From Gnetum montanum (lineage: Eukaryota; Streptophyta; Gnetopsida; Gnetales; Gnetaceae): a stretch of DNA of 64,000 bases. Made by a program: the position numbers and the translations under genes. Positions 1-10,786 of the stretch are shown in pieces. Under the pieces are notes generated by a model. It was not told the origin of the DNA. It made no database searches and saw only the letters and a list, made by a program, of their open reading frames with translations. Every line of letters begins with the position of its first letter. The first letter of the stretch is position 1. Location of the stretch: the NCBI GenBank assembly GCA_015680685.1, contig MNCI01000851.1:313619-377618 (forward strand). The letters run 5' to 3'.

Positions 1-757
1 TATGCATGATTTGATCGAACTCCATGGATGGACTAGTTGTGGCACCTAGATAGTTATACATTGATCACAATTTGCTATCTTCCTACCTAGACTAGTAGTA
101 GCTTTGTCGCATATGGTTTAGTCTAGAGTAAGGCATATGATGTTGTCCTGATTCTACGTTACTCCTAATAATGAAAAAGATAAATTGATTAAACTAATAA
201 TGGAAGCAAAACCTAAATTAGCCTATGGTGATGGTATTCATCCTTAACCATCCATACACATCTTGGACTTCATGGGATTACTACTGGGTGTGCCAAGTAT
301 TTGCACTTAAACACTCATGATTAAGGCATATACATTCCGCTTAATAACAGAAAAAGTAAATAACAATAAATTGAATTGTTAACTAAAGAAGGCATTAAAT
401 AATTAAAACAACAAAAATTAATCTAAATAAATGCTACAATGATGAAAGTACTTTGGATCTTTATTGTCAATCATGCATGTATCCAAGTACATCACACTTG
501 AACAAAGGTGCCATGGAATTACAAATGTCACCTTGCAGGCATGCACTGGGAATAACTAGCTTGAAAGAAAGAAACTGAAAACTGAAAACTAAACTTAAAA
601 GAAAAGAAATTAACTCCCAAAAAAACCATCAACTATGCACCTAAGTGCTATATTTATAGGCTAACACAAGAATCACGATATCACATATATGATATTGTAT
701 CCAAGTTGTGATATTGCGTACCCGATATCAGGGCCTGGCAAGCTGCAATTTAGCATA
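1..757 (-). repeat. 3' LTR of minus-strand element I, cut by window edge
   Basis: This stretch aligns by eye with the minus-strand LTRs of the Athila-like family further right: the first 40 bases resemble bases about 45-85 of the LTR at 52402. It has a reverse TATA box (TATTTATA, 651-658) and a weak cluster of GATATC-like palindromes at about 674-735. It ends where the family's conserved internal 3' sequence begins (tacccccacaactac, then tcctcgagtt), matching 53517 onward. The true end lies outside the window. The LTR is strongly decayed. Confidence 0.6.
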
Positions 758-1582
758 CCCCCACAACTACATAAAAACTCATCCTCGAGTTAATACAATG
801 AGAAGAAAGCCCCTTAAAAAACATTATGAAGGTATGGGATTATTAACTACTACTGACTAACCATGCTACAGTATGGGAAACATAGAACTTGGACACAAAA
901 CACACAAAATACAAAATGTTAGAACTAATGTGGTTCCCATAGGTGGTGGCTCTTCCATTAGTGCTTTTTCTTTGTCTAGTACTATAAGCTTTTGAGATTG
1001 CTAACATGTGAGAAGCACCTGCAGTTTCTCTTCTTTCATCTGAGGATCATGCATAGTCCATGTTAATGTTCCAATGTTTGATGGAGCTGGCACCTTCCAC
1101 AAACACGACAGCTGTGGAAACATCTAGTTTGCTTTGACATACCACACAGTAAATTGTCATTGTTCCTCCTCATAGGCTTTGGGTTTATCTTATAATTCAT
1201 GGTAATCTGTTAGCCATCGAGCCAAATTTTCTGCTACATCTCTTTGATCATGGTAGCTTACTTTGACCACTTCTAATTTAGAGTTTGCAACTTCTAATTT
1301 TTATAACGTTTTCTTATGTTCGACAAACTCTATTTCATACTTAATGTAAGTGGTAGCTACCTATTTATAAAGCTCATTTCTTAGGTGCCCTACTATTAAC
1401 ATGCCTAAGTTAGCATATCGCACATTTTCCAATTCCATGTACTCCATTAAATCTTGAATCTACAAGTCCTGGCTTTTCAGTTCTACTATGGCTTGCCAGT
1501 CAGTGTGTTGAGCATTGAAAGAGCTAATGTGAGTCTTAGCCATATAGATCTCCTTTTTTATTATTTCTTTGTACATCCCCAC

Positions 1583-1807
1583 CTAATCATGGAAGTTCTT
1601 TTTTAACTTCTCATGCTTCTTGGCCTCATTCTGCCATGCACTAATCTCTATTGCCATCTTTTGATGGATGGCATAGACCTCCTCCATAGAAAGGATTCTA
1701 TTTTCTCTCGCTAAGTGATTCATATCTTGGTTAATCCATACTAGTTGTTCTTGCATTTGTTGAAAAAATTCTTCAAGAACACTCTTATGTTTTTCAATTA
1801 CCATCAA
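1583..1807 (-). pseudogene. Coiled-coil fragment in unit I
   Basis: A 74-residue open stretch rich in E, K, Q, M and L with a heptad-like pattern (for example HQKMAIEISAWQNEAKKHEK) and no membrane segment or catalytic motif. Weaker, stop-broken frames with the same charged composition continue on the minus strand on both sides between about 1200 and 2300. This suggests a remnant of a longer coiled-coil protein downstream of the ORF at 2913. I do not recognise a family. Confidence 0.35.
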
Positions 1808-2912
1808 TCGAAGGCTTTCAATAGCAAGTTATTTATTCTCCTCCTGTAGGGCCTTGAGAGACTTAGCATGTGTGTACATTTGAGCTTGTGCCTTGGAAGC
1901 ATCCCAATTGGCCTATTCTTTCTCCCTGTCCACCTTTTTATTATCTTCCAATAATTTATTTAGTTTCTTATTTCTAAAAACATCCAATTGGTTAGCTACA
2001 ATGAATTGGGAAGGATCCCTTCATTCAACTTGTAGGGTGATGAGCTTTTCTTATAGTCTTTGCAGCTTTACTTCTGCATGCTTGGTCCTAACTTCAACCA
2101 TGACCAATTTTCCTGTAGTTTAAATTAGGTTTAATTGTACTACTATGACATCTTGAGGGATTTCAAACAAGGAAGTCATGACTTGTCTTGTTTGTAGCAG
2201 GCGATCCTAAACATCATCATGTTCAGTAGGAGTCATTGAGAAACCAGCCAAAACTTGAGCATCACGTGCTCCTGTGAAATCTGCTGGTGGCCCAATAGGA
2301 ACATTAAAATATTTTTTGATGTGATCTATGACCACCTCTGTTATGCCTACTACATCCCGGTGCTACATGACCACAACTGTGGCACCTTCACCAGTTTCTA
2401 ATCTAACTTGGAAGGATGCAGCATTCCTAGAGATTTGTTGAGACTACTAGGACTCTCCTCCCGAAATCAACGAAATGTGTCCACTCATGGGGTCAACTAA
2501 AATAGTGGGCTACATGACATCATCAATGACCTTGAAAAAATTCTTAGCATCACAACTCCTCCAACTGATCATCTTAGCAATGGTTTTGAGATGACTGATG
2601 GATGGTCAATAGTCCTATTGTGGTAGTGACGATTGTTGGGATTTTGGGTTATGTGTTGGGCCTTGCCTTTTGTTGTTGGCTTGGCCCTACCATTTGAGGT
2701 GTAGTGGGCCCAATTGTTTGCTCTTCTTCTTGCTCTGATTACTTGCCAATGTCTTTCCTTGGCGCTAGTAGTTTGAGTAGTTTAGGATACAAAGCATTTT
2801 GGATTTTTCTAAAAACATTATTCGTATAGCCCAAAATTCTAGCACATCTGTATAGCTTCCTAATGAGATAATGGAAATGAAAGGAAACCTTCCCTATCTT
2901 TCTTTCTTCAAA

Positions 2913-3464
2913 TCACCTTAGTTTTTTTGTCCAATATAAATGGGGCAAATTTGCATTGAATTTTTCCATAAAAATTGTACTACACCACACCACATAAGTA
3001 GATAGTCTATTTAAGTTTTTGGTGGGGAAAATGTGATAAGTGCCGATCTTGAAGTAAATCCTCTTTTTCAGGGTCAATTCTCCATAAGCCTTATTTTCTT
3101 TGTCATAAGCCCATTTCAACCATAACTTTCTTGTGTTTGTGTTTGAGTGAGTGGAGAGATGAGCAACCTTTGGTCCTTCATTTGGAAGATTCAAGACCTT
3201 TGTAATGGCCCTTGTAGAAAAATCAACAAGAACACCACCTACATTGGCAATGGTGCCTTCTTCCTTGCCATGCCAAAATTGGTATGTCTCACCCAAATAC
3301 CAATCACCACTTTCTGAGAGAATGGGCCACAATGGACATGACTTAAGTTGAGTCTCCACTAGTTTGGTAGAAAACTCGGGAAAAGGCCCAAAATTGAGCT
3401 CCACAATCATGGCTAAGAAGGTGGAATTCTCTTGAATGGCTTGGAGACATTCAAGAGATAACAT
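2913..3464 (-). pseudogene. Unknown transposon-associated ORF of unit I
   Basis: The open frame runs from 3542 to 2913, but its first residues are translated LTR sequence and there is no ATG there. The first in-frame ATG is at 3464, giving about 183 residues. Visible features are a tryptophan-rich patch (GDWYLGETYQFWHGKEEG), a segment VDFSTRAITKVLNLPNEGP, and a basic C-terminus with KFNANLPHLYW. The pattern recalls the N-terminal domain of plant 'putative transposon proteins' found inside degenerate LTR elements, but this is inference. It has no zinc knuckle, protease or polymerase motif. Stop-broken sequence continues in the same direction down to about 900. Confidence 0.35.
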
Positions 3465-3512
3465 GAGACATTGCCTTGGTTCTGAGGCTCTAACTTCTTC
3501 ACCTTTCACATG

Positions 3513-4142
3513 TGATGAGTGGCAAGGTACCCCTACGTCCAACTATATGAATATGAGTGTTCATGCGTGATCCGGTCAAAATCTGAGGATTAAGTGCTTA
3601 TGCACCTACACAGAACAAGGATGAGTTATACAATCATTGTCTTCCCAAGCTTGCTTGTAAGGCACAGTTGTATGGTAAAGTAAACTTGAGGTATATGATT
3701 TTTACTCTTTTATGTTTTATGTTCATGGTGCTTAAAATAGAGAAATGAAATAAATTAACAACTAATTTTATTTAACTAATTAACTGTTCTCTGACTAGTC
3801 CTAACACTAGCATCCATTCCCACTCTCCAGACACATCCTAAACCAATGTAACACTACTAGGATTAGCAAACACTAGTCGTTCCTAGGTTACCAAGTGTTC
3901 TACATATGCTCGAAGTGGTTGTGCTAAGTGTGCTAACTTGTTGATAATTAATAATGTTGTAGAACTAATGAAAACATAAAATAACATCAAATAGCAATAA
4001 ATAACATGAAATGCAATAGTAAATAACCTTAAATGCAATAGTTAAGCTATTCTGAATGTTGCAAGATTTATCACAAAGTTCATCTTTATTTTTGAACACA
4101 AGGTATGCTCAAGTATACAATACTCGAATAAAGATATGTTTG
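3513..4142 (-). repeat. LTR of unit I, truncated by element A
   Basis: On the minus strand it ends with the family terminus (TGATGAGTGGCAAGGTACCCC as read on plus, 3513 on). It carries the U5/R block seen in all sister LTRs, including the cttcccaagcttgcttgt and ctcgaataaagat segments. It stops abruptly at 4142, where the 5' terminus of element A begins, so its U3 with the palindrome array and TATA box is missing. Confidence 0.7.
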
Positions 4143-4150
4143 TGATGGGA

Positions 4151-4250
4151 CACGATATCGCATGGGCCACGATATCGTGGCTGTTGCGATATCGCATCCC
4201 TTGCGATATCGCGTCTTCCCCTGCAATATCGCATACGTGATATCGTAGCG
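4151..4250 (+). promoter_or_regulatory. GATATC palindrome array in U3 of A
   Basis: Five exact GATATC cores plus one AATATC occur in about 100 bp, each in a longer palindrome of type (G/A)CGATATCG(C/T), ending about 15 bp before the TATA box. The same arrangement with variable copy number recurs in the other LTRs of this family. A role as binding sites for a host factor is inferred from position and conservation. Confidence 0.6.
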
Positions 4251-4262
4251 TGCTATCATATC

Positions 4263-4270
4263 TATAAATA
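4263..4270 (+). promoter_or_regulatory. TATA box of element A 5' LTR
   Basis: TATAAATA within ctataaataagagg, conserved at the same place in the LTRs of B, D and E, directly after the GATATC array. Confidence 0.7.
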
Positions 4271-4969
4271 AGAGGTAGCTCTCCTTTGTTTCCTCACCCT
4301 AGGCTAGATAGTAGGGAAACTCTAGAAGATTGATCACTCCAGAGATAGAATATTTTCCATGTGCCCGTAGTAGGAGTCCTAAAGTGAACGGATCTTTATT
4401 CGAGTAGACATTGTACCTGAACACAAGTTTGTGTACGGTAATAAAGATGAGCTTCTTGGATAAACCTTGCAGTACATGGAATAGGCTAATTAGGATTTAT
4501 TTACTGTTATTTATTACCTATTATTTACTACTTTCCTTCTCGACCCTTCTCTCCTAGTTAAGTGCCTCAGTACGACCACTTCGAGCACGTGCATTACGCT
4601 TGGTGATCCCAGTAATGATTAGCGTTTGGTAGCCAAGGTTGCATTGGTTCAAAGTGTGTATGGTAAGTGGGAATGGATGTTGACGCTAGGTTAATTTATA
4701 CTTAGTTCATTAGTTAGAGTTAGTAATTAGTCTTCTCAACCCTTCACCTTGTTAGTATAGGAGATAAAACATAAAAAGCATAAAAATCATATACCTCATA
4801 CTTAACCATACACCGTGAAAACTACAAGTAAGTCTAGGAAGACAACAAATGATTAACCCTAAGTGTTTCATGGGGCGTGTAGGCACTTAGTCTGTGGAGT
4901 TCGACTGGATCGTGCATGCTACACTCATATTTCTATGGTTGAGTGTAGGGGTACCTCGCCACTCATCAT

Positions 4970-4987
4970 TGGCACCGTTGCCAGGGA
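4970..4987 (+). other. Primer binding site (tRNA-Asp type)
   Basis: TGGCACCGTTGCCAGGGA lies one base after the LTR end. It differs at two positions from TGGCGCCGTTGCCGGGGA, the complement of the plant tRNA-Asp 3' end used by Athila-type elements. The same site is present in B and E. Confidence 0.8.
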
Positions 4988-5113
4988 CTAAGTGTTTGTC
5001 CGCTAAGTAGAACATAGGATATCACTCACATCGTTAGGAGCCTAAACGAACCTTCAAGTTAATTGAACAAGAAAAATTATATAACGGTAAAATTAGCACA
5101 CCGATAAATAACA

Positions 5114-7001
5114 ATGTCTTCTTCTAACAAAAGCAACTCACCGCCTAGGGATAATACACGAAACAATCGGCAATCAAAAATACATAATCGAAATCAGCCA
5201 AGTCCTCAACAATACCGGATAGTCTATACTCATCCCAATGAGTACATTCCAAACTTTACCTTTATCCTCCATCAAGATGATCAGCTACGATGGAGAGATT
5301 TTCAATGTAACATCATGTTACCCCTAGATCGATCAATTCCTAACATGCTCCTCCATGCTTTGGCACAGATTGGCATGATTGAATTATATGCTAAATACAT
5401 TGCAAGAGATTATGACATAAGGGATTACCATCCCACAATAGTGCAACATATGAGGGACTCAAGGTAGGAGAGCCAACATACATTGATGAAGGGCAAAGGC
5501 CCGCACGTCCTTAGTGAAATAGGAGATGATGAACCCATTATAACGGGTTCTCTAACAAATGATGTTCCCCCTTCTAATGATGGTGAGGGGGTGGGGTATT
5601 AGAAACTATGCTCAATGATACATAACACTAGTTTTGACCCTTGTGAACACCAACTGTTCATAGAGGGAACAACAACTCATGATAAGGACGGGCACTTAGA
5701 TCGTCACCATGATCGGGGCCATAGTAGCTGAAGAGAAGGTAAGAAACATCGTAATGGTGATGGTTCCCCTTCTTCTTCTCCTTCATCTCATCACTCACCC
5801 TCTCCTTCCACATCAGGGCATAGTCATCATGAACATAACGGTGAGGATAGAGGTAGGAAAAACGAGAGACCTTGATGGGAAAGTCGAGAGAGAGGACAAG
5901 GGCATGAATGAAGAGAAAGTAGGGAACAACGAAGACATCATAGGCATCATGAAAGAGATGATCATGACAAGCCCCTACTTGCCACCTAAAGTATGCTCGA
6001 TATCATGGAGGCTGTAAGAATTCCAACAAGGCATCAAAAGGATAGTTAGATCAAACGCTTAGACATGAATAATATCCCATGCTTTGAAGGGGGATACAAC
6101 GCAGATCTGCAACATCATTTACAAGCATTCCATGATGCCTACGCCTTGCAGAAAATAGAAAAAAAGTGGCAGAAACTTAAGTTGCTTTCCAGGACACTCA
6201 TCAAGGAAGCAGAGAGTTGGTACTAGTCCTTAGAACTGGAAACCATCAGGAGGTGGAGTACGTTGTTAGAACTCTTCAACGATAAGTATCAAACATACTC
6301 TAGAGTATCTAATTTGCATAAGCAGATCCAAGGATGGAAACAAGGGAATCATGAACCCTTGGATGCTGCCATGGGCCACTACTATGCATTGTTACATCGT
6401 TGCCTAGGCCATGGATACGCTCAACGGAATCAACTTCGCCACATCATAGATGGGCTCAGACATGAGACTAGGAGAACCCTTAGGACTTATGTCCAAGGAA
6501 GACTATCAAAACTTAGAGCCCATGATGTTCATCGCTTGTTGGAACAAGTAGCAAAAGAAGAAGGTGAGCTATGAAAAAGGGAAAGTGTAGAAGAATACAA
6601 CCGTGATCCCTCGCTTTGAAAGAAGAGAGTAAGATTTTGTGATGAGGAGGATTAGTCACCACTCAAAGAGTTGGTGAACCAAAAAACCTTGTCGATTCAA
6701 AAACTAACAACCGAAGTATCAAGTTGTCGATTCAAGACTTGAAAGTGTCTTGAAAATCGTAGAAGAGTTTAAGGTGGAACGAAGTAGTGACAAAGGTAAG
6801 ACAAAGCGGAGAAATTTAGGCCTTGCACATAACAAGGGTAAGGGGAAAATTACTATCTCCAATGAAGTTGTGGATTCAGACACAGACGATGATGGTGGAT
6901 GTGAGATCTGCCAATATGATCATCCTAAGGGATGTTGTCCAATCATCTCACATCTACAGGAGTCTAGGGTGTATGCACTTAATCTGAGACTTAACCAGTA
7001 G
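5114..7001 (+). pseudogene. gag of element A, broken
   Basis: Starts at ATG 5114 (MSSSNKSNSPPRDN). The first open piece of 117 residues has the family N-terminal domain (YIPNFTFILHQDDQLRWRDF). A Ser/His/Arg-rich linker follows (about 5700-5950), then the retrotransposon gag domain (6062-6574; LDMNNIP, WSTLLELFNDKYQTYSRV). A charged segment and a variant zinc knuckle (about 6900-6935, CEICQYDHPKGCC) end in YALNLRLNQ. In-frame stops include TGG-to-TAG and CGA-to-TGA changes, and there is a frameshift in the linker. Gag would form the particle shell that packages the RNA. The family start is confirmed by the same ATG context in B and E. Confidence 0.8.
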
Positions 7002-7595
7002 CAAACACCTGAAAGGTTACATTATCTTCAAGGTAACCCAAGGTAGTTCCACCAACCATTAACGTACTATCCAAGTGAAACTGCACCACAACCCATCAGA
7101 CAACATCAGCAGTGGAAATACCCATAGTCATGGGGGGTTCCACCGCCAACACAACAGTACCCTTACCGGCAACCTGACCCATATGGATATTATGTGCAGC
7201 AGTCAGTTTCTCTAAGTGACTCTATGGGTCACACAACTCCCCAACATCACTACCAAGTTTGGGAGTACTTCAGGAGGACTCCTTCTCCTTTGGGAGACAT
7301 CCCACATTCATTCCATCCTCCAACTCCATCCACACCTCTTCCACCTGTAGTTCCCATATAACCTGCTCCAATAATGTAAGGGGAACTCCCTACTTAACCG
7401 TAGCAAGGTAATGCTACGAGAGTTGTAAATATTCAACCTGTTACTGGTTCTGACAACTGTAAAAAGAGAAGACCTTTCTTCATAACCAAAAGCCCAGACA
7501 AACTCTCGCAAAAACAAGCGGTTGAGTCCATGTACACTCCTCTACCATCTAAAACTTCGAAGCACCCTTCAGTCCAACAATAGAGCTGTACGCAT

Positions 7596-8144
7596 ATGGT
7601 TATGTTAACATATACTGTAACCAACTGGATCAAAGTAGGCCACCTTCCCAGGAAATTCTTTGATCCTGGGAGCCCCTTAATCTATCTAAAAATCATCGAG
7701 AATGAACCACATAAGGCTCTTCTTGACTCAGGTTTTGGAGTCAATTTAATATCACGAGAAATGTATCAAGCCTGGAACCTGCCTTAACTTAAGAAGAGCA
7801 ACATTCAACTAGAGTTGGTAGACCAGCCCATCATCATTCCCTTGGGATTGGTGGAGGACATCATTACCACTGTGTGTGGGTGGTCATACCCAGCTGACTT
7901 CTTGGTGATAGAAGTTAGCAGCAACAATGGGGGCTTTCCAATTATAATGGGAAGGCCATGGCTAAGTACAGTAGATGCATACCTAGAGAGCTATGATCTT
8001 TCCTTACAGATATCTAAGATAAACATATATGGAAAGATCGAGAAGAAGAAGGTTTTGTGCATCACATATAGTGACTCAAAGGGTGGTGACATGGAAGAAT
8101 GTTTAGCATCTCTTCCATGTAATCGGTGTACCCAAGAAATATAA
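7596..8144 (+). pseudogene. Aspartic protease domain of element A
   Basis: Downstream of a Pro/Gln/Tyr-rich spacer (7010-7560), the frame encodes a retropepsin-like domain. It has the active-site triplet DSG in KALLDSGFGVNLISREMYQ, then, after one stop, VDQPIIIPLGLVEDI and the flap or C-terminal motif IIMGRPWLSTVDA. Of the family copies here, this is the only one that keeps a canonical DSG: E has DSS and D has DLG. The domain would cleave the Gag polyprotein. One in-frame stop near 7786 breaks it. Confidence 0.75.
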
Positions 8145-8449
8145 ATACAAAGGTGCCTGTATGTAGCAACCACACCAGTAGTAGACACCCCATGGTTGAT
8201 AGCTACTAGAAAGAGCAACCTAATATGCACAAAATGAACTAAGAAAACAACTCATGTTAACAACAAAGGCATAGACACATTGGAATATAAGCATCGCTGA
8301 CTTCCACCCCTTAATTTGAGAACATCAGCGGGGAGAAGTTGGGCATTTTTATGAAATTCAAATAGACATTCAGTATTTTGGATCTCTCCCTTACAATTCA
8401 GTCATGGGGGAGATGGCCACCTATGCTAATCATTGGAGGCCCTCAGTTC

Positions 8450-8610
8450 TTTTTAGTTTTTGTTTTACACATTTTTTTTACAAGTTTTTGTTTTACACAT
8501 TTTTGTCTTACACATTTTTTTTTACAAGTTTTTGTTTTACATGTTTTTGTTTTACACATTTTTGTTTTGCATGTTTTTGTTTTGCCAATTTCTTTAACTT
8601 TTCTTATTTT
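8450..8610 (+). repeat. T-rich minisatellite-like repeat
   Basis: About ten imperfect copies of ttttgttttacacattt, differing in T-run length. Similar but shorter versions sit at the same relative place in D (31085-31190), C (about 14810-14900) and, reversed, E (55290-55345). The repeat therefore belongs to the element and is not a host satellite. Confidence 0.7.
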
Positions 8611-10034
8611 TGTTTTACAACATCATCATACTATTCCATTTTGTGTGTGTGTTTGTGTGTGTGTTACCCATCCTGTAAGTTTGTCACCCAATAAGTGTTC
8701 TTCATGATGGTATGAACTATTTTTCATTGATTGCTAATGTTTGGTTTTTACCTTTAAGTTACGATGTTGATACTAAGGTATGTTCTTTTGATATGGTAGG
8801 CAATGACTCCACTTCATCCATTCATCCACCAAAGTCTATGGTCTCTCTTGGCTTGGAAATGTACAGTCCCTTTCTAATAAGAACTTTAACGAATCGGTGA
8901 CTGGGTACTTCTCAAACTAAGGAAGGACTCAAGGTTTGAAAAGGGTGTGACTTTAAGGGAACTTGATGCATTGTGTTGGCCATTCTCTTGGGTGCTTGGA
9001 TGTTTTCTTCTTGAGTTTTCTTACCATTCCAATGTTACCCAATTATCGGAAGCTGAGTCAATAAAAATAAGAAGTCTTTGCATGGTGTGGTTCTCAGGAA
9101 TAAAAACATAAAAAAAAAAAAAAAGAGAAAAGAAGAAGAAGTGAGAATTCAAAGCACATCCCTTAGACAAAATAATCCTTTGGGCTACAAGCACTAGTTA
9201 TGGAACTCAAAATAAAAATGTTCTCTCTAACTAAGGCCCTTCTCGCTTCCCCTTCTCTCATCATTTGTTTCGTCGGAATGGTGGTGGCTCTTTGGAGGTG
9301 CATTCTTCTTATTCAAGTGGATTGATTGGCCGAATGCATTGATGCAAAGTCATTGGATGTGGTTGGTTTGAGGCTGGAGTTGGAATGAGATTTGCCAAGT
9401 CACATTAAACATGAAATCCACAAGGGGTTGTACACCACCTTTTTCTTGAGACTCCATTCCATTCTCTTCTCTCCATCCTTCTCTCCATTGTTCACCTCAA
9501 TGCCGATTGTATCATTAGTGTATATTTTGGTAGATACCTCATTTTATTTTTGGTAAATTCTTACAGTTAAGACTTTAACTGTTGTTCCAAAGGACATTCC
9601 CAGGGCCTACAGACTCTTTGAATGTGGGTTTGTCAGGGTATTAAGGGCATGAGCCTGCTTTGGGCAGGACCCACTTACATTCCTACTTGGTGCATCCGTT
9701 AAATTCTTTCCCTTAACAGTTTGTAATTAATTTTGTTTTATTCATTTCCATCTTGACATCCTCTTTATCTACATTACCGTTGTCTCTTTTTATCCATCCT
9801 TCTTATTTCTTTTCTTTTTCCATTCTCTCGCTACCAGAGGTTCACGATTAGTCATGGGGGTACGAGGCCCAATTTTTTCAATTTTCTCCTAGCCCCTACA
9901 CCTTTGGTAGTCATCATTAATATATTCCTAGATCCATATCAACCATACCACAACCTAGCAAATGGACCCTCTCACTACAGCAAGGTATCAACTGCATTGA
10001 AATTCATTTACCCTTACTAATATAAGACTGTGTT

Positions 10035-10277
10035 GTGTGTGCAGATGGCGATCATACAACAACAGATTGGATCTGGAGGGACCACTTGGAATGGAGCAGT
10101 GTTGAAGTAGCTTTGCAAGGAATGAGATCAATGGTGTGCTTACGGATGGATAAAAAAAGGTGCAATCTTGGCATTAGCAGCAGCAAGACTTCTTCTCTCT
10201 TCTCTCTTCTCTTTTCTCTCAGCTACCAAATGAGGCCTGATGTCAATGTAATAAGGTGTTCACCCTTGTTGTCATGA
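10035..10277 (+). other. Small ORF conserved in 3' region of A and E
   Basis: 80 codons. The homologous frame in E (within 53655-54053, minus) shares DGxHTTTDWIW near the start and RPDVxVIRCSPLLS at the end, with differences and a length change between. A polypyrimidine-AG stretch (gtgtgtgcag) just precedes the shared part, which would suit a spliced exon. D has only a broken version. Coding status is uncertain because the same DNA also keeps a short alternative frame starting M-x-IIQQQIGSG. Confidence 0.25.
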
Positions 10278-10415
10278 ACACCAGTTTTGTTGTGTCTTGT
10301 AATGATGATCCATTCACATGTCATCCCATTAGTTTCCTTTGAGTCAATAATCCCATACCTTCCTAATATTATTATAAGGAACTCGAGGACAAGTTTTCAT
10401 TTAGTCATGGGGCTA

Positions 10416-10761
10416 TGATGGGACACGATATCATGGCCATCGTGATATCGCATCCCTCGCGATATCGTGTATGCGATATCACAGTGCGTCATCATATCTA
10501 TAAATAAGAAGAAGCTCTCCCTTGTTTCCTTATCCTAGGCTAGAAAGTAGGGAAACTCTATCAGATTGATCACTCCAGAGATAGAATATTTTCCATGTGC
10601 CCGCAGTAGGAGTCCTAAAGTGAACAGATCTTTATTCGAGCAAACATTGTACCTAAACACAAGTTTTTGTACGACAATAAAGACGAGCTTCTTAGATAAA
10701 CCTTGCAGTACATGGAATAGGCTAATTAGGATTTCTTTACTATTATTTATTACCTATTATT
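10416..10761 (+). repeat. 3' LTR of element A, truncated
   Basis: Begins TGATGGGACACGATATC and matches the 5' LTR through the TATA box, the tctttattcgag block and ttacctattattta, then diverges near 10761. About 25 bp of unmatched filler leads into the inverted gag of element B. Its palindrome array is shorter than in the 5' LTR (four GATATC cores), so the array differs within one element. Confidence 0.75.
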
Positions 10762-10786
10762 TATTGGGATATTATTTATGTCCAAA

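Larger units (their letters stand above)
758..3512 (-). mobile_element. Internal region of LTR-bounded unit I
   Basis: Between two minus-strand LTRs of the GATATC family lies 2.75 kb that does not encode the family gag, protease or pol. From the 5' side (high coordinates) it holds a 209-codon open frame (2913-3542), a Q/P-rich stretch around 2640-2750 with stops, a coiled-coil piece (1583-1807), and the family's short 3' non-coding segment from about 770. No tRNA-Asp primer site follows the LTR end at 3513, so the 5' internal end is rearranged or replaced. It could be a non-autonomous derivative carrying unrelated sequence. Confidence 0.45.
4143..4968 (+). repeat. 5' LTR of element A
   Basis: 826 bp with matched termini TGATG...CATCA, followed at once by the primer site. 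U3 is short and dominated by GATATC palindromes. TATA is at 4263-4270. Downstream come the block shared by all sister LTRs (ccatgtgcccgtagtaggag; tctttattcgag) and a long U5. Confidence 0.85.
8290..10415 (+). other. 3' non-coding region of element A, with pol deletion scar
   Basis: After the protease the sequence jumps to the segment that in D follows integrase (tcatgggggagatggccacctatg; 8403 here, 31036 in D). No RT, RNase H or integrase motif is present. The region has a T-rich repeat (8450-8610), a (GT)n run (8640-8665) and a small conserved ORF (10035-10277), and ends at the purine-poor tcatggggcta before the 3' LTR. Athila relatives often carry an env-like ORF here. I see no env-like protein with signal or membrane segments. 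Confidence 0.65.
4143..10761 (+). mobile_element. Athila-like non-autonomous retrotransposon A
   Basis: Order: 5' LTR (4143-4968), tRNA-Asp primer site, decayed gag (from 5114), protease (7596-8144), about 2 kb of non-coding 3' sequence, truncated 3' LTR (10416-10761). The RT, RNase H and integrase found in sister element D are absent, and the joint at about 8290-8390 is the same as in element E. Gag has several stops and frameshifts. The 3' LTR breaks off in the U5 part, so target duplications cannot be checked. It appears to have inserted into the LTR of unit I. Confidence 0.8.

Noticed and set aside
7308-7633. Minus-strand frames opposite the protease spacer of A
   Set aside because: Antisense shadows of the gag-protease sequence. 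The same shadows appear opposite D and E.
8378-8707. Two overlapping 96-109 codon frames rich in F, C, V and H
   Set aside because: They are translations of the T-rich repeat and the (GT)n run. Both frames are open for the same compositional reason.
8820-9550. Env-like gene between pol position and 3' LTR of A
   Set aside because: No open frame beyond about 60 codons with a signal peptide or membrane anchor in A, D or E at this place.
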